A stretch of DNA of 60,000 nucleotides, taken from positions 31,602,024-31,662,023 of the forward strand of contig CAIIXF020000006.1 of NCBI GenBank assembly GCA_903813345.2, given 5' to 3'. Both the position numbers and the translations under genes were made by a program. The notes below the pieces were generated by a model. That model saw only the letters and a list, made by a program, of their open reading frames with translations, ran no database searches and was not told the origin of the DNA. The number at the start of each line of letters is the position of its first letter. The stretch's first letter is position 1. This DNA is from Owenia fusiformis. Lineage: Eukaryota; Annelida; Polychaeta; Sabellida; Oweniidae. Positions 49,580-59,831 of the stretch are shown one piece after another.

Positions 49580-51385
49580 CCAGATGGAGTTTTAAATGAT
49601 TACCTAACCCTGACCTACCCACTGAGGACACAGGACGCGTACCAGACCCTCATGATACAGGGTCTACTTGGCAGGAGCAGCGATCGCTATCAGTAGGGTC
49701 TGGCACATGAACACCGCTCCTGCAAAGAGAAATGAGTTAACCGTAGCCTTAACCCTAACCCTAATTACCAACCCCAACCCTATCAAACCAGATGGAGTTT
49801 TAAATGATTACCTAACCCTGACCTACCCACTGAAGACACAGGACGCGTACTAGACCCTAATGATACAGGGTCCAATTGGCAGGAGCGGTAATCGCATACC
49901 AGACCCTAATGATACAGAGTCCACTTGGCAGGAGCAGCGTTGGCATACCAGACCCTAATGATACAAGATCCACTTGGCAGGAGCGGCAATTGTGTACCAG
50001 ACCCTAATGATACAGGGTCCACTTGGCAGGAGCGGCGTTTGCATACCAGACCCTAATGATACAGGATCTACTTAGCAGGAGCAGCGATCCCTAACCAACC
50101 CTATTAAACCAGATGGGGTTTTAAATGATTACCTAACCCTGAACTACCCACTGAGGACACAGGACACGTACCAGACCCTAATGATACAGGAACCACTTTG
50201 CAGGAGCGGCGATCGTGTCCCAGACCCTAATGATAGAGGGTCCACTTGGCAGGAGCGGCATTCGTGTACCAGACCCTAATGATACAGGGTCCACTTGGCA
50301 GGAGCGGCGATCGTGTACCAGACCCTAATGATAGAGGGTCCACTTGGCAGGAGCGGCATTCGTGTACCAGACCCTAATGATACAAGGTTCACTTTGCAGG
50401 AGCAGCGATCGCTATCAGTAGGGTCTGGCACATGAACACCGCTCCTGCAAAGTGAAATGAGTTTAAACCGTAACCTCAACCCACCCTAACCAACCCTATT
50501 AAACCAGATTGGGTTTTTAATGATTACCTAACCCTGACCTACCCACTGAGGACACAGGACACGTACCAGACCCTAATGATACAGGGTCCACTTGGCAGGA
50601 GCAGCGTTCGCATACCAGACCCTAATGATACAAGATCCACTTGGCAGGAGCGGCAATTGTGTACCAGACCCTAATGATACAGGGTCCACTTGGCAGGAGC
50701 GGCGTTTGCATACCAGACCCTAATGATACAGGATCTACTTAGCAGGAGCAGCTATCCCTAACCAACCCTATTAAACCAGATGGGATTTTAAATGATTACC
50801 TAACCCTGAACTACCCACTGAGGACACAGGACGCGTATCAGACCCTAATGATACAGGGTCCACTTGGCAGGAGCGGCGATCATGTACCAGACCCTAATGA
50901 TAGAGGGTCCACTTGGCAGGAGCGGCATTCGTGTACCAGACCCTAATGATACAAGGTTCACTTTGCAGGAGCAGCGATCGCTATCAATAGGGTCTGGCAC
51001 ATGAACGCCGCTCCTGCAAAGTGAAATGAGTTTAAACCGTAACCTCAACCCACCCTAACCAACCCTATTAAACCAGATGGGGTTTTAAATGATTACCTAA
51101 CCCTGACCTACCCACTGAGGACACAGGACACGTACCAGACCCTAATGATACAGGAACCACTTTGCAGGAGCGGCGATCGTGTCCCAGACCCTAATGATAG
51201 AGGGTCCACTTGGCAGGAGCGGCATTCGTGTACCAGACCCTAATGATACGAGGTCAACTTGGCAGGAGCGGCGATTGCGTACCAGACCCTAATGATACAG
51301 GGTCAACTTGGCAGGAGCGGTGATCACATACCAAACCCTAATGATAAAGTGTCCACTTGGCAGGAGCAGCGTTCACGGTTCACGT
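49580..51385. repeat. Satellite with about 50-bp monomers in a 569-bp higher-order unit
   Basis: The monomer is ACCAGACCCTAATGATACAG-GGTCCACTTGGCAGGAGCGG. A spacer AACCCTATTAAACCAGATGG-GGTTTTAAATGATTACC starts each higher-order unit (49566, 49770, 50089, 50487, 50763, 51059). The 67-codon frames at 50276 and 50845 are 569 bp apart and nearly identical. Each higher-order unit has one monomer in inverted orientation (GGGTCTGGCACATGAACACC, e.g. 50419, 50988), which can fold against its neighbours. CCCTAACCCTAA at about 49750 is too short to call telomeric. Confidence 0.9.
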
Positions 51386-51654
51386 ACATCTTTTATTGAC
51401 TCAGATGTCATCACAATGACATATTAGTCAGTACAATGTACAATATACAAAAATAACTTAGACTAAACTAACTACAAAATACAAAATGTAAACAACATGA
51501 CAAATGCAAAAATATAAGTTATGAGTCAAGTTTTAAATACAGCATAAGAAAATGTAAAATATCAGTGTGATGTATCATTGACACAATGTTCATCCAACAC
51601 ATATACAATGTATGAATTAAAGATCATTGCCAGGATCAATAAATGACTATGTCT
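51386..51654. other. Spacer inside the hAT-like element, no feature seen
   Basis: AT-rich, no ORF or repeat recognised. Confidence 0.4.
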
Positions 51655-52254
51655 GTTGAACTTGGCAACATGCACACATGGCACCACCAACATTTCTGGT
51701 ACATGGTACAGATGCTAAAACAAGATTGCAAGTGGAACCATGTTGAGCATTAATAGACATTATTATAACATGGACATCCAACATGCCATGCTACAGCCAA
51801 TAGCCATATTTATCACATGACAACATGCTGTACTTGGTAAGTTGTGAACTTGGGATCACTTGAATCAAGGTACTTGGCACACATGCAAATATAAGCTGGC
51901 AAGTATGCCAATGCAACATGTATAAATCAACATGCACATCCAACATGCGAACATGGCAGTACTCACAAATTCTGATACATGTACACATGCTAAAACAAGA
52001 TGCCATGTCCAACCAAAATAGTACATGTTCCAATCTAGAATAAATCTTGAATTATCACTTGCACATTCAACATGCCATGTTGAGCCAGTTGCTCTGTCTT
52101 TCACATGCTAGACCAGTAGCATCTTGTCAGAAAGGTACTTGCTAAAATATTGCCATGTTACAAACAAGTATATGCCAAGTGACTGCATCTTGTAGATATT
52201 ACCACTTGGCAACATGGCAGAACATGGCATGTTTGGACCCGGTGGCCATAAATG

Positions 52255-53655
52255 GGATAAACCTACAGACATATTACAGCACCCCTCTGTCTCAGATGAC
52301 ATATGTATAAACCAACAGACATATTGCAGCACCCCTGTGTCTCAGATGACATATGTACAAACCTACAGACATATTGCAGCACCCCTCTGTCTCAGATGAC
52401 ATATGTATAAACCTACAGACATATTGCAGCACCCCTGTGTCTCAGATGACATATGTATAAACCTACAGACATATTGCAGCACCCCTCTGTCTCAGATGAC
52501 ATATGTATAAACCTACAGATATATTGCAGCACCCCTCTGTCTCAGATGACATATGGATAAACCTACAGACATATTGCAGCACCCCTCTGTCTCAGATGAC
52601 ATATGTATAAACCTACAGACATATTGCAGCACCCCTCTGTCTCAGATGACATATGGATAAACCTACAGACATATTGCAGCACCCCTCTGTCTCAGATGAC
52701 ATATGTATAAACCAACAGACATATTACAGCACCCCTCTGTCTCAGATGACATATGTATAAACCTACAGATATATTGCAGCACCCCTGTGTCTCAGATGAC
52801 ATATGTACAAACCTACAGACATATTGCAGCACCCCTCTGTCTCAGATGACATATGTATAAACCTACAGACATATTGCAGCACCTATCTGTCTCAGATGAC
52901 ATATGTATAAACCAACAGACATATTGCAGCACCTATCTGTCTCAGATGACATATGGATAAACCTACAGACATATTACAGCACCCCTGTGTCTCGGATGAC
53001 ATATGTATAAACCTACAGACATATTACAGCACCCCTGTGTCTCGGATGACATATGTATAAACCTACAGACATATTGCAGCACCCCTCTGTCTCAGATGAC
53101 ATATGTATAAACCTACAGACATATTACAGCACCCCTCTGTCTCAGATGACATATGTATAAACCTACAGACATATTGCAGCACCCCTGTGTCTCAGATGAC
53201 ATATGTATAAACCTACAGACATATTACAGCACCCCTGTGTCTCGGATGACATATGTATAAACCTACAGACATATTGCAGCACCCCTCTGTCTCAGATGAC
53301 ATATGTATAAACCTACAGACATATTACAGCACCCCTCTGTCTCAGATGACATATGTATAAACCTACAGACATATTACAGCACCCCTCTGTCTCAGATGAC
53401 ATATGTATAAACCTACAGACATATTGCAGCACCCCTGTGTCTCAGATGACATATGTATAAACCTACAGACATATTACAGCACCCCTCTGTCTCAGATGAC
53501 ATATGTATAAACCTACAGACATATTGCAGCACCCCTCTGTCTCAGATGACATATGTATAAACCTACAGACATATTGCAGCACCCCTCTGTCTCAGATGAC
53601 ATATGTATAAACCTACAGATATATTGCAGCACCCCTCTGTCTCAGATGACATATG
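52255..53655 (+). repeat. 50-bp exon-derived minisatellite, right block (about 28 units)
   Basis: Same unit as the last oxidase codons (ACAGACATATTGCAGCACCC...ATGACATATGTATAAACC). Variants at a few sites (GCAGC/ACAGC, CTCTG/TGTG, CAGAT/CGGAT) are distributed in patches. It resumes exactly after the hAT-like target duplication, so this is the other half of the split array, expanded to about ten times the left block. Confidence 0.95.
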
Positions 53656-54660
53656 AAATGAAAAAAGTAAAGGACTTATATTTGCTTAAATAGATGGCAA
53701 TAGCAGTTTTGCTTGAACTTAAGTATACAAATCCTTCATGGAGAAATGTTAATATAATGTTATTGACATGCAGATTGTAGTTTAGGCTTACAACTATGGT
53801 TCTTAAATGAGTAAATCATTTACATAATTTTCAATAGTGTGTCAATGGGAAATGACTCAAACTTTTTTTTCGAAAATGTTAGATCATCAGAAATTGAGCA
53901 CAAGTAATAACTGTGAAAATCAAAAGTTCAAATAGAATATTGTACATAAAATTAAAATATGTCATGAATTGAATAAAAGTTTAAATCCTTAATGGTTAAA
54001 TACTAGAATATTGTATGCACAAACCTCCTAAGTCTCATTTAAAATATGAGACTTCAACAACAAAGCCTGTCAGTTCTTTGTGAGTATTTAATATGACTAT
54101 TTAATCATGTAACAGATAAAAGTTATATATAAACCAAAATGTAAGAATGTTTAGCTTTTCTTAGCGAATAATATATTTTTTATAAGATAACGTTACACTG
54201 TAAATCAATATTTTTTAAAAAATGTACAATATGTAAGGATACATTTGAAATTATAATAAAAATTGCACTTTTGAGTAATTTGAGAAAACACTGGAAAAAA
54301 TTAAATGTCACAATAATCTTGAAATATACAAAATAAAGATAATGCAAATTGAAGTCATCCAAATGTTATTTGTGTTCATGATCCAGCCATCAATAGACTA
54401 ATGTCAAACAGACATTATAAGTTGTATGCCACATCTGGTTGCTTTCCAATGTAAAGTATTAATGGCACAATTGTAAAGCATATAAATAAAATATGTTTAT
54501 GTAACATGCATCTCTCTGTGGCATACTGTTCTTTTAGTGTATTCCTTTCAGTCAATTTGTTGACAGATTTAGATGCTTGTGTGATGACACATGGCTTGTA
54601 AATCAGTCTTACATGCATCCCTGGCATGTTGTGTCTCTAAGACTAGCCTACAGAATCTTG
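53656..54660. other. Intergenic / 3' flank of the RING gene, no feature seen
   Basis: AT-rich. An open frame at 54415-54627 (minus) just downstream of the RING gene holds a hydrophobic stretch but no splice site links it to that gene. Confidence 0.4.
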
Positions 54661-55035
54661 TTAATAGTTATGTATTGTATAGAATGAGTTTTCCCTTCCT
54701 CTGGCATTATTGTGTCTATCCAAAAGAAAGTTCACTTGTGTGTTGAAGAACAGATTATCCTTAAGTCCTGCAATTCCCACGTCAGGGACTTTCTGTGGAA
54801 CTGCACATGTGGGGCATAGAAATACATGCATCCCTCTGGCAATGCTTTCCAAGCATGGAAGACAGAACGAATGTCCGCATTTCAGCACCTTGGCACGTCT
54901 GAATCCTGGTACATGGCAAATCTTACATGTTAGATATTCATCTGTGACTTGTTCAGGGTAGTTTTTGCCACCATTATAGGGCGATTCTCCATTATATTCA
55001 CTTGGCCTCTGCTGGGTGAAGTATTGCCTTGACAT
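54661..55035 (-). CDS. Small RING-finger protein (C3HC4), likely E3 ubiquitin ligase
   Basis: 124 residues in one open exon. ATG at 55035 follows AGCAG and an in-frame TAA nine bases earlier, so the start is firm. The RING is CKIC (37-40), CGHSFCLPC with the CxHxxCxxC pattern, and CPTC; then VPDVGIAGLKDNLFFN, which is the usual segment after the RING in TRIM/RNF proteins. Such proteins bind an E2 and transfer ubiquitin. No B-box, coiled coil, NHL or membrane segment follows; the protein ends at TAA 54661-54663. It may be a RING-only gene or the first exon of a longer TRIM-like gene whose frame has decayed. No GT donor that keeps the frame was found near the end. Confidence 0.75.
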   Translation of the reverse strand: MSRQYFTQQRPSEYNGESPYNGGKNYPEQVTDEYLTCKICHVPGFRRAKVLKCGHSFCLPCLESIARGMHVFLCPTCAVPQKVPDVGIAGLKDNLFFNTQVNFLLDRHNNARGRENSFYTIHNY

Positions 55036-55744
55036 TCTGCTTTATTCCACTGAATTTAATGTTCTTGGTGCTTCAGTAAGTAACGATATACAATGTAGTA
55101 GCTCCAATGCTAATGATATCAGTATTATAGTGAGCTACTGTACTCTATGTTTACAAAAACCTTTTTGTTGACAGGTTGCTAGGTGATCTTGATAAAAACC
55201 AGCCTTGTAATATCGATTGAGCTATTTGCATATAATGTGTTCTATTGGCTTTCTATTATGCCTATAGTAAAATATATAGTATTAGTATTAACAGATTGTA
55301 CTTAAAGTATGGAATAAAATGTAATGAAAACTAATCATATAGGGGTGAATCATTTGGCACCATAGGGAAGGTACCCTCTTTTTAAAAAACGGCAATGACT
55401 GATATTTGACTAATGTAAGCAAGGATATTAAAATCAACAAAAATAGATGGCTGAAATAATACATTATGGTCTAAAATGGTTTCATTTATTTTATTCTATT
55501 TGATTGTATATATTTGAAGTATTATTCAATCATGAAATTCCATGCTGAAATAACCCAAGCGTGATCATGGAAATCTTGAGGGGTAGATGCCTTCTTGAAT
55601 TAGAAAACATTGAAGCCCATTTTCTGTAGAATCAGACTCAAAATTTTAAAAAATAATGCCCAGTAGTGTCAGTTTGATGTATACATACTTGTTCTGTTGC
55701 CTATGTTGGAGGGGCAAATTTTGGCTCCAAAATCAGCATAAATC
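55036..55744. other. Upstream region of the RING gene, no feature seen
   Basis: AT-rich, presumably with the promoter of the RING gene; no clear motif. Confidence 0.35.
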
Positions 55745-56505
55745 ATTTTGGGACAATTGTTTGAGCGTGGGCAGTTGGGCGGGCATCCCGAATAATCTTG
55801 TCTACAGGTTTCCAGCCAAACCGTTTGAGGGATTCATTTGAAATTCTCAGGGATGTTTCTACCTATGAAAGTTTAGAACTGATTAGTTTTTCGGCATTCT
55901 GGGTAAATGTTAAGGCGGCCATTTTGGATTTTCCGTCCTAAAATCTTGTCTGTCAAGGCTTTTTCTACAGGTTTCCAGCACTTTGAGGGATTCATTTGAA
56001 ATTCTCGGGGATGTTTCTACCTATGAAAGTTCAGAACTGATTAGTTTTTCGGTATTCTGGGTAAATGTTAAGGTGGCCATTTTGGATTTTTCGTCCTAAA
56101 ATCGTGTCTGTGAAGGCTTGTTTTAAAAAATAATAAAAAAAAATTTCCCATAGAGAGCAATGTTAAATTAAAACATTTTTTGAGAAATAACTAAACAGTT
56201 TCCAATTTTCACATATTTTGTAATACATCAGTATATCTTTTACCAGGATTTTTTTCAGGAAAATCTGAATTGTAGAAAAAAAGCTGATACACTGTGAAGT
56301 AATACCTTAAAACGTGTCTCTTGAGGGTTGTTTACAGGTTTCATGGATTCATCCTGAAATTTTAGAGATGTTACTATGGAAAGTTTAGAACTGATTAGTT
56401 TTTAGGCAGTCTGGGTAAATGTTAAGGTGGCCATTTTGAATTTTCCATCCCGAAAAGTGTATTCTGTTCAAGGGTGCGATTCTGTTCACCCTGTGGCTTG
56501 TTTTT
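55745..56505 (+). mobile_element. 5'-truncated HINE-like element related to the TATCGCAC family
   Basis: GGGCAGTTGGGCGGGCATCC is the GC-rich tract; three core units contain CTACAGGTTTCCAGC, GATTCATTTGAAATTCTC and GGCCATTTTGGATTTTC. The 3' end is AAGGGTGCGATTCTGTTCAC-CCTGTGGCTTGTT, the same TTCAC..TGTG..CTTGTT ending as other families. The 5' hairpin is not recognisable. Confidence 0.6.
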
Positions 56506-57017
56506 GCTTGTCTGCCAAATTGTTCAAATAAATATGCAAATAATGAAATATGGGATACATTTACCATTATTTGAGTCATTGACTCATTATCAATGGTGTT
56601 AATCCTATTTACATATTTTTTTAAATAACTGGCACTTTCAAATAGACATCTCTAAACTTGCATATTTAATTGATTTTGGCCTATTAAGGCAATGTCTTCA
56701 GACGTATCTGCATATTAAATATTAAAAACTAAATAATTTCAGTTTCACAATTCTTTTATTCTAAAATCCTTGAAAAGTGGGCTTCATTCCAATTTCAATT
56801 GTTATAATTATCGTGAGCATAAAAGTACATACATCATTTGAGATGTACTGAAACAATATTATTTTGAAAGTTTGTAAAGTTATCAAAGATGTAATAAATT
56901 ATTGAACTCTACAATATATGTGTATAATTGTACGTGAACAAAGTGTATAAAAGAAATAAACATTGGTGTAAATTACAATATATAAAACAGCCATTTTAAA
57001 GTAGCATTGCACATACT
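56506..57017. other. Intergenic, no feature seen
   Basis: AT-rich, no repeat or exon recognised. Confidence 0.4.
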
Positions 57018-57360
57018 GTTAGCAGTGGCGGATCCAGGAACCAACAAGGGGGGGGGCCCAAATTTGAGGTCAGAGAAAAACCATCCGCGCTTGCGCGGCA
57101 AAAAATTTCGGGCCCCTAAAACTGAAAAGTGGGCCCAAATTTTGAAAATTTGAGGCCCATTTTCTTCAAAATTTGGCCTAAAATTAAAAAAATAAGGCCT
57201 TAAAAGGCCCAATAATGACCAAAAGGCCCACTTTTTGGGGCCTTAAGGCCTTTTTTAGCCTAAAATTTTTTTGGGCCCAACTTTTTTTTTTCTGGGCCAA
57301 CCTTAGGGGGGGGGGGCCCGGGCCCCATGGGCCCCCCCCCCCGGATCCGCCATAGGTTAG
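57018..57360. mobile_element. hAT-type MITE with CAGTGGCGGATCC ends and 5-bp target duplication
   Basis: CAGTGGCGGATCC at 57023-57035 pairs with GGATCCGCCATAG at 57343-57355. GTTAG flanks both sides (57018-57022, 57356-57360). The 333-bp interior is rich in G and C homopolymers and GGCCC/GGGCC repeats, unlike its surroundings, and can fold on itself. CAGTGGCGGATCC-type ends are widespread in animal hAT MITEs. Confidence 0.85.
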
Positions 57361-58392
57361 GTATTTTTGACAAATCAATGACACATTTAGTCTCTAATTG
57401 GCATACTTTCAGTTAAGTGATATACTTGCTGTGGATATCAAGAGATGCATACCTTCTGAATATTACTTAACATTTGTTGACAATTGATTTCAGGTGAATC
57501 AAATAATTCTATGCCCAATGCCACTTTAATAGCACTAGTACTCTACAATAAATAGTACAATCTATATACATAAAGGGCCAAGCCTTCAACAAGATAACAT
57601 AATTATACAGACTCATGATAATGTCATATTGCTCATCATTTATGACATAATAGTGCACAATGAATGTCATGAATCTTCAAAATCTCACATACTCCAAATT
57701 AAATAGCATGAAATTAACCCTGTTAAAGTACTATATAAGTACAGTGAAGGCCTTCATTCAGGCTGCTACTTGGAGCAGCACTCGCTCTCTGTGGGTTTAA
57801 CCTCTTTTATTATTCAATATAGACACCACTTGCATACATTATTATGTGTGTTAGGTTACACACGCTATATATGAAACTGTTACTGTTGATTAAATAGCCT
57901 ATAATAAAAAGGGATTCTTCGATCTGCTCATATTTATATGTATTAGTGATAAGGACCTAATGAATAGTCAGTACAAACATAATATTATTTTAAAATGAAT
58001 AGTGAGTACAAACATAATCCCGATGATGAACAAATGTTTATTATTTGGAAGAATCTTTCAAAAGAATTTTACAGTAATCGTAATTGAAACTATTAAGTTA
58101 AAATTCTCTTCATATTTTATTTGTTATTTTGACATGATGACTTTGTGCAACATATGATAATTGCTATTTCTGACATATACATATTTTTCTATACAATGTT
58201 ACTATATTCAAAATCCTTATATCAATTTGAATCTAACAATGCTCATTGAGCTTTTAAAATTGACACATTTAAGAAAAGGTATCTTAGAAAACAATTGCTC
58301 CATTAGAATGGTAAGCCATAAGAAGTTATGTAATCTTGAAACAGTCATGACTTCCAAGAGCCATTTCAAACACTAAAATTTAATATTAAAAA
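57361..58392. other. Intergenic, no feature seen
   Basis: AT-rich. TTTATT at about 58114 (AATAAA on the minus strand) could serve the gene ending at 58457. Confidence 0.35.
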
Positions 58393-58503
58393 TGATTTTA
58401 ATAAGGTATAATGGGTTTTCTTGGGATGAGTTGTCTTGGGATAAGTTGTCTTGGAATTAATTGTCTTGGGATGAGTTGTCTTGGTCTTTGGATGAATTGT
58501 CCA
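58393..58503 (-). repeat. 15-bp repeat spanning the stop codon of the 58.5-kb terminal exon
   Basis: On the minus strand six units of GACAACTCATCCCAA (DNSSQ) with variants. The last three or so code in the exon; the fourth reads GACAATTAATTCCAA, where TCA to TAA creates the stop; two more follow in the 3' UTR and keep the frame open. The motif resembles the 16-bp CAAGACAACTCGTACC units at 30.6 and 31.5 kb. Confidence 0.8.
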
Positions 58504-58678
58504 GCAACCCATCCTGTTTGAGAGGGGGATTTTGTTCCATTCCAAAGCTATAGCTATAAGGCTCAGTGTTTATCTCTTTGATGTTGAATGGGCATTGCTT
58601 CAGGTGGTTGGACAAACTATTGTGCTCTTGGAAGCCCCATTTGTGTATAGGAGAGAATGCTGAACTGAACTTCCAACT
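58457..58678 (-). CDS. Terminal exon of an unrecognised gene, module copy 1
   Basis: GATTGCAG|AGTTGGAAG, phase 0, to TAA at 58459-58457; 73 codons. The module W-x-F-S-x-x-F-x-P-I-x-K-W-G-F-x-E is followed by LSNHLKQCPF and EPYSYSFG. It is clearly homologous to the exon at 59245-59493, about 55% identical over 45 residues by eye. The rest is Gln/Asn/Asp/Ser-rich and partly made of a 15-bp repeat. The family is not recognised; a Cys plus His in SNHLKxC might bind metal. Upstream exons are not visible in the window. Confidence 0.65.
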   Translation of the reverse strand, partial: SWKFSSAFSPIHKWGFQEHNSLSNHLKQCPFNIKEINTEPYSYSFGMEQNPPLKQDGLLDNSSKDQDNSSQDN

Positions 58679-59244
58679 CTGCAATCACACATTACATGCT
58701 GGTTAGTTAAACCCAAGCAAGGCATAGAACTATTATTTCCACATACCAGTACAATACATTTCCAAATCCAAACACACACATACCAACATGAGAGGACATG
58801 TTTTGATCTGGAAGCCCCCAAAATAATTACAAAACATATCGTTATAGTCATCCTTCTTCAAAGGACTTCATTTATGCCTAAATAGTTAGTGTAAACAGAC
58901 TGATGACACAATTTCCATGCTTATTAGCCATTTTCCTATCTGAAATAGAACTATAAGCTGTTAATGGGAAATAATAATTGGTAACATGAATAGAAGCAGT
59001 GAGAACAAATCAATGAAGTTCAGTAAAATGTGAATATCACTTGCAAGTTAAGAAGATTACATTTTGGGATGCTGTAATGAATTCAATACCATGAGAACCT
59101 GAAATAGTTTATGCTTAATATACGGGGTGTCGTGTCATGCTATTATAATTCATAAAACAAGAAAAGTCTAACACCATATCTGAAACAACAAAATAACACA
59201 TGCATAATGTATCAATGCCAATCAATAAAAGACTGAAATTCCCT
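58679..59244. other. Spacer between the two terminal exons
   Basis: No exon with splice sites in the right phase was found on the minus strand here. This favours the two exons sharing upstream exons beyond 60 kb. Confidence 0.4.
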
Positions 59245-59493
59245 TTATTTGTAGAAGTTGTAAAGGACTTGAACTTTGGATGTTTCCTCTTCTGCATTTT
59301 GTTCCCTGCCTGCTGACTTGTATAATATCTCCTCTAATTCACGATTACATAGCAACCCCATAGGGTACAAGTATGGCTCTGACTTGACAACCTTGTTATA
59401 GTATGAACATGTCTTCAGGTGATTTGACATGCACTGGTTTTCCTCAAAGCCCCATTTCTTAATGGGTGTGAAACCATTACTAAACAGCCACCT
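59245..59493 (-). CDS. Terminal exon of an unrecognised gene, module copy 2
   Basis: TTTTTCCAG|AGGTGGCTG, phase 0, to TAA at 59247-59245; 82 codons. WLFSNGFTPIKKWGFEENQC then MSNHLKTCSYYNK and EPYLYPMG repeat the motif order of the 58.5-kb exon; the tail (RELEEILYKSAGREQNAEEE) is charged and likely helical. The stop overlaps a polyadenylation signal: TACAAATAAAGG has TAA inside AATAAA. Frame upstream of the acceptor (to 59616) is intron. Confidence 0.65.
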   Translation of the reverse strand, partial: RWLFSNGFTPIKKWGFEENQCMSNHLKTCSYYNKVVKSEPYLYPMGLLCNRELEEILYKSAGREQNAEEETSKVQVLYNFYK

Positions 59494-59831
59494 CTGGAAA
59501 AAGAGATTTGAAAAAGACCATTTTATTGTTAAAATTATGGGAACATCATTTTGTATATAAATTAGTGACAGCAATGTATCTAAAACAAAGTAATAAAAAT
59601 CATACGATCTATTCATAATAGTTTTACATATTATTCTATATATGTTATGGAAGGTTTAGGATTTATGAAATATCCTGAAGAAAATATAATATATCTACCT
59701 CGGGGTCCCATAAATGAAAGAATGTAAATATCATTTGCTTTTCAAAGATGTTTCTTATATCCAAAACTGACCATGACATACAAAGTATTTATCCCATACT
59801 TAGATAAATGTCAGGGAGAAAGCACAGTACA
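59494..59831. other. Presumed intron, no feature seen
   Basis: AT-rich sequence upstream of the 59.5-kb exon; the next exon must lie beyond the window. Confidence 0.4.

Larger units (their letters stand above)
46599..52262. mobile_element. 5.65-kb hAT-like insertion with 8-bp target duplication
   Basis: The element is 46607-52254; GGATAAAC is present on both sides (46599-46606, 52255-52262). The ends are inverted: CAGCTAAGGCCACCGGGG...ACATGCCATGT from the left, CATTTATGGCCACCGGGT...ACATGCCATGT from the right. 8-bp duplications and CA-starting ends fit hAT. No transposase is seen. Inside are a 91-bp satellite (46650-47890), spacer DNA with part of a TTAA MITE (48702-49010), a 50-bp/569-bp satellite (49580-51385) and an inverted version of the left subterminal DNA (51655-52250). 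The insertion splits the 50-bp exon-derived array. Confidence 0.85.

Noticed and set aside
49740-49770. Telomere-like CCCTAA repeats
   Set aside because: Only two adjacent units, within the satellite whose spacer is rich in AACCCTA; not an interstitial telomere.
50276-51048. Two near-identical 67-codon ORFs
   Set aside because: Copies of the 569-bp higher-order satellite unit, not genes.
46455-53655. CRISPR-like regular repeats
   Set aside because: Units are directly adjacent with no unique spacers, one unit is coding sequence of a eukaryotic gene, and the context is spliceosomal.
54415-54627. 70-codon minus-strand ORF with a hydrophobic segment, possible second exon of the RING gene
   Set aside because: No in-phase acceptor/donor pair links it to the RING exon, which ends in its own stop; probably 3' UTR.
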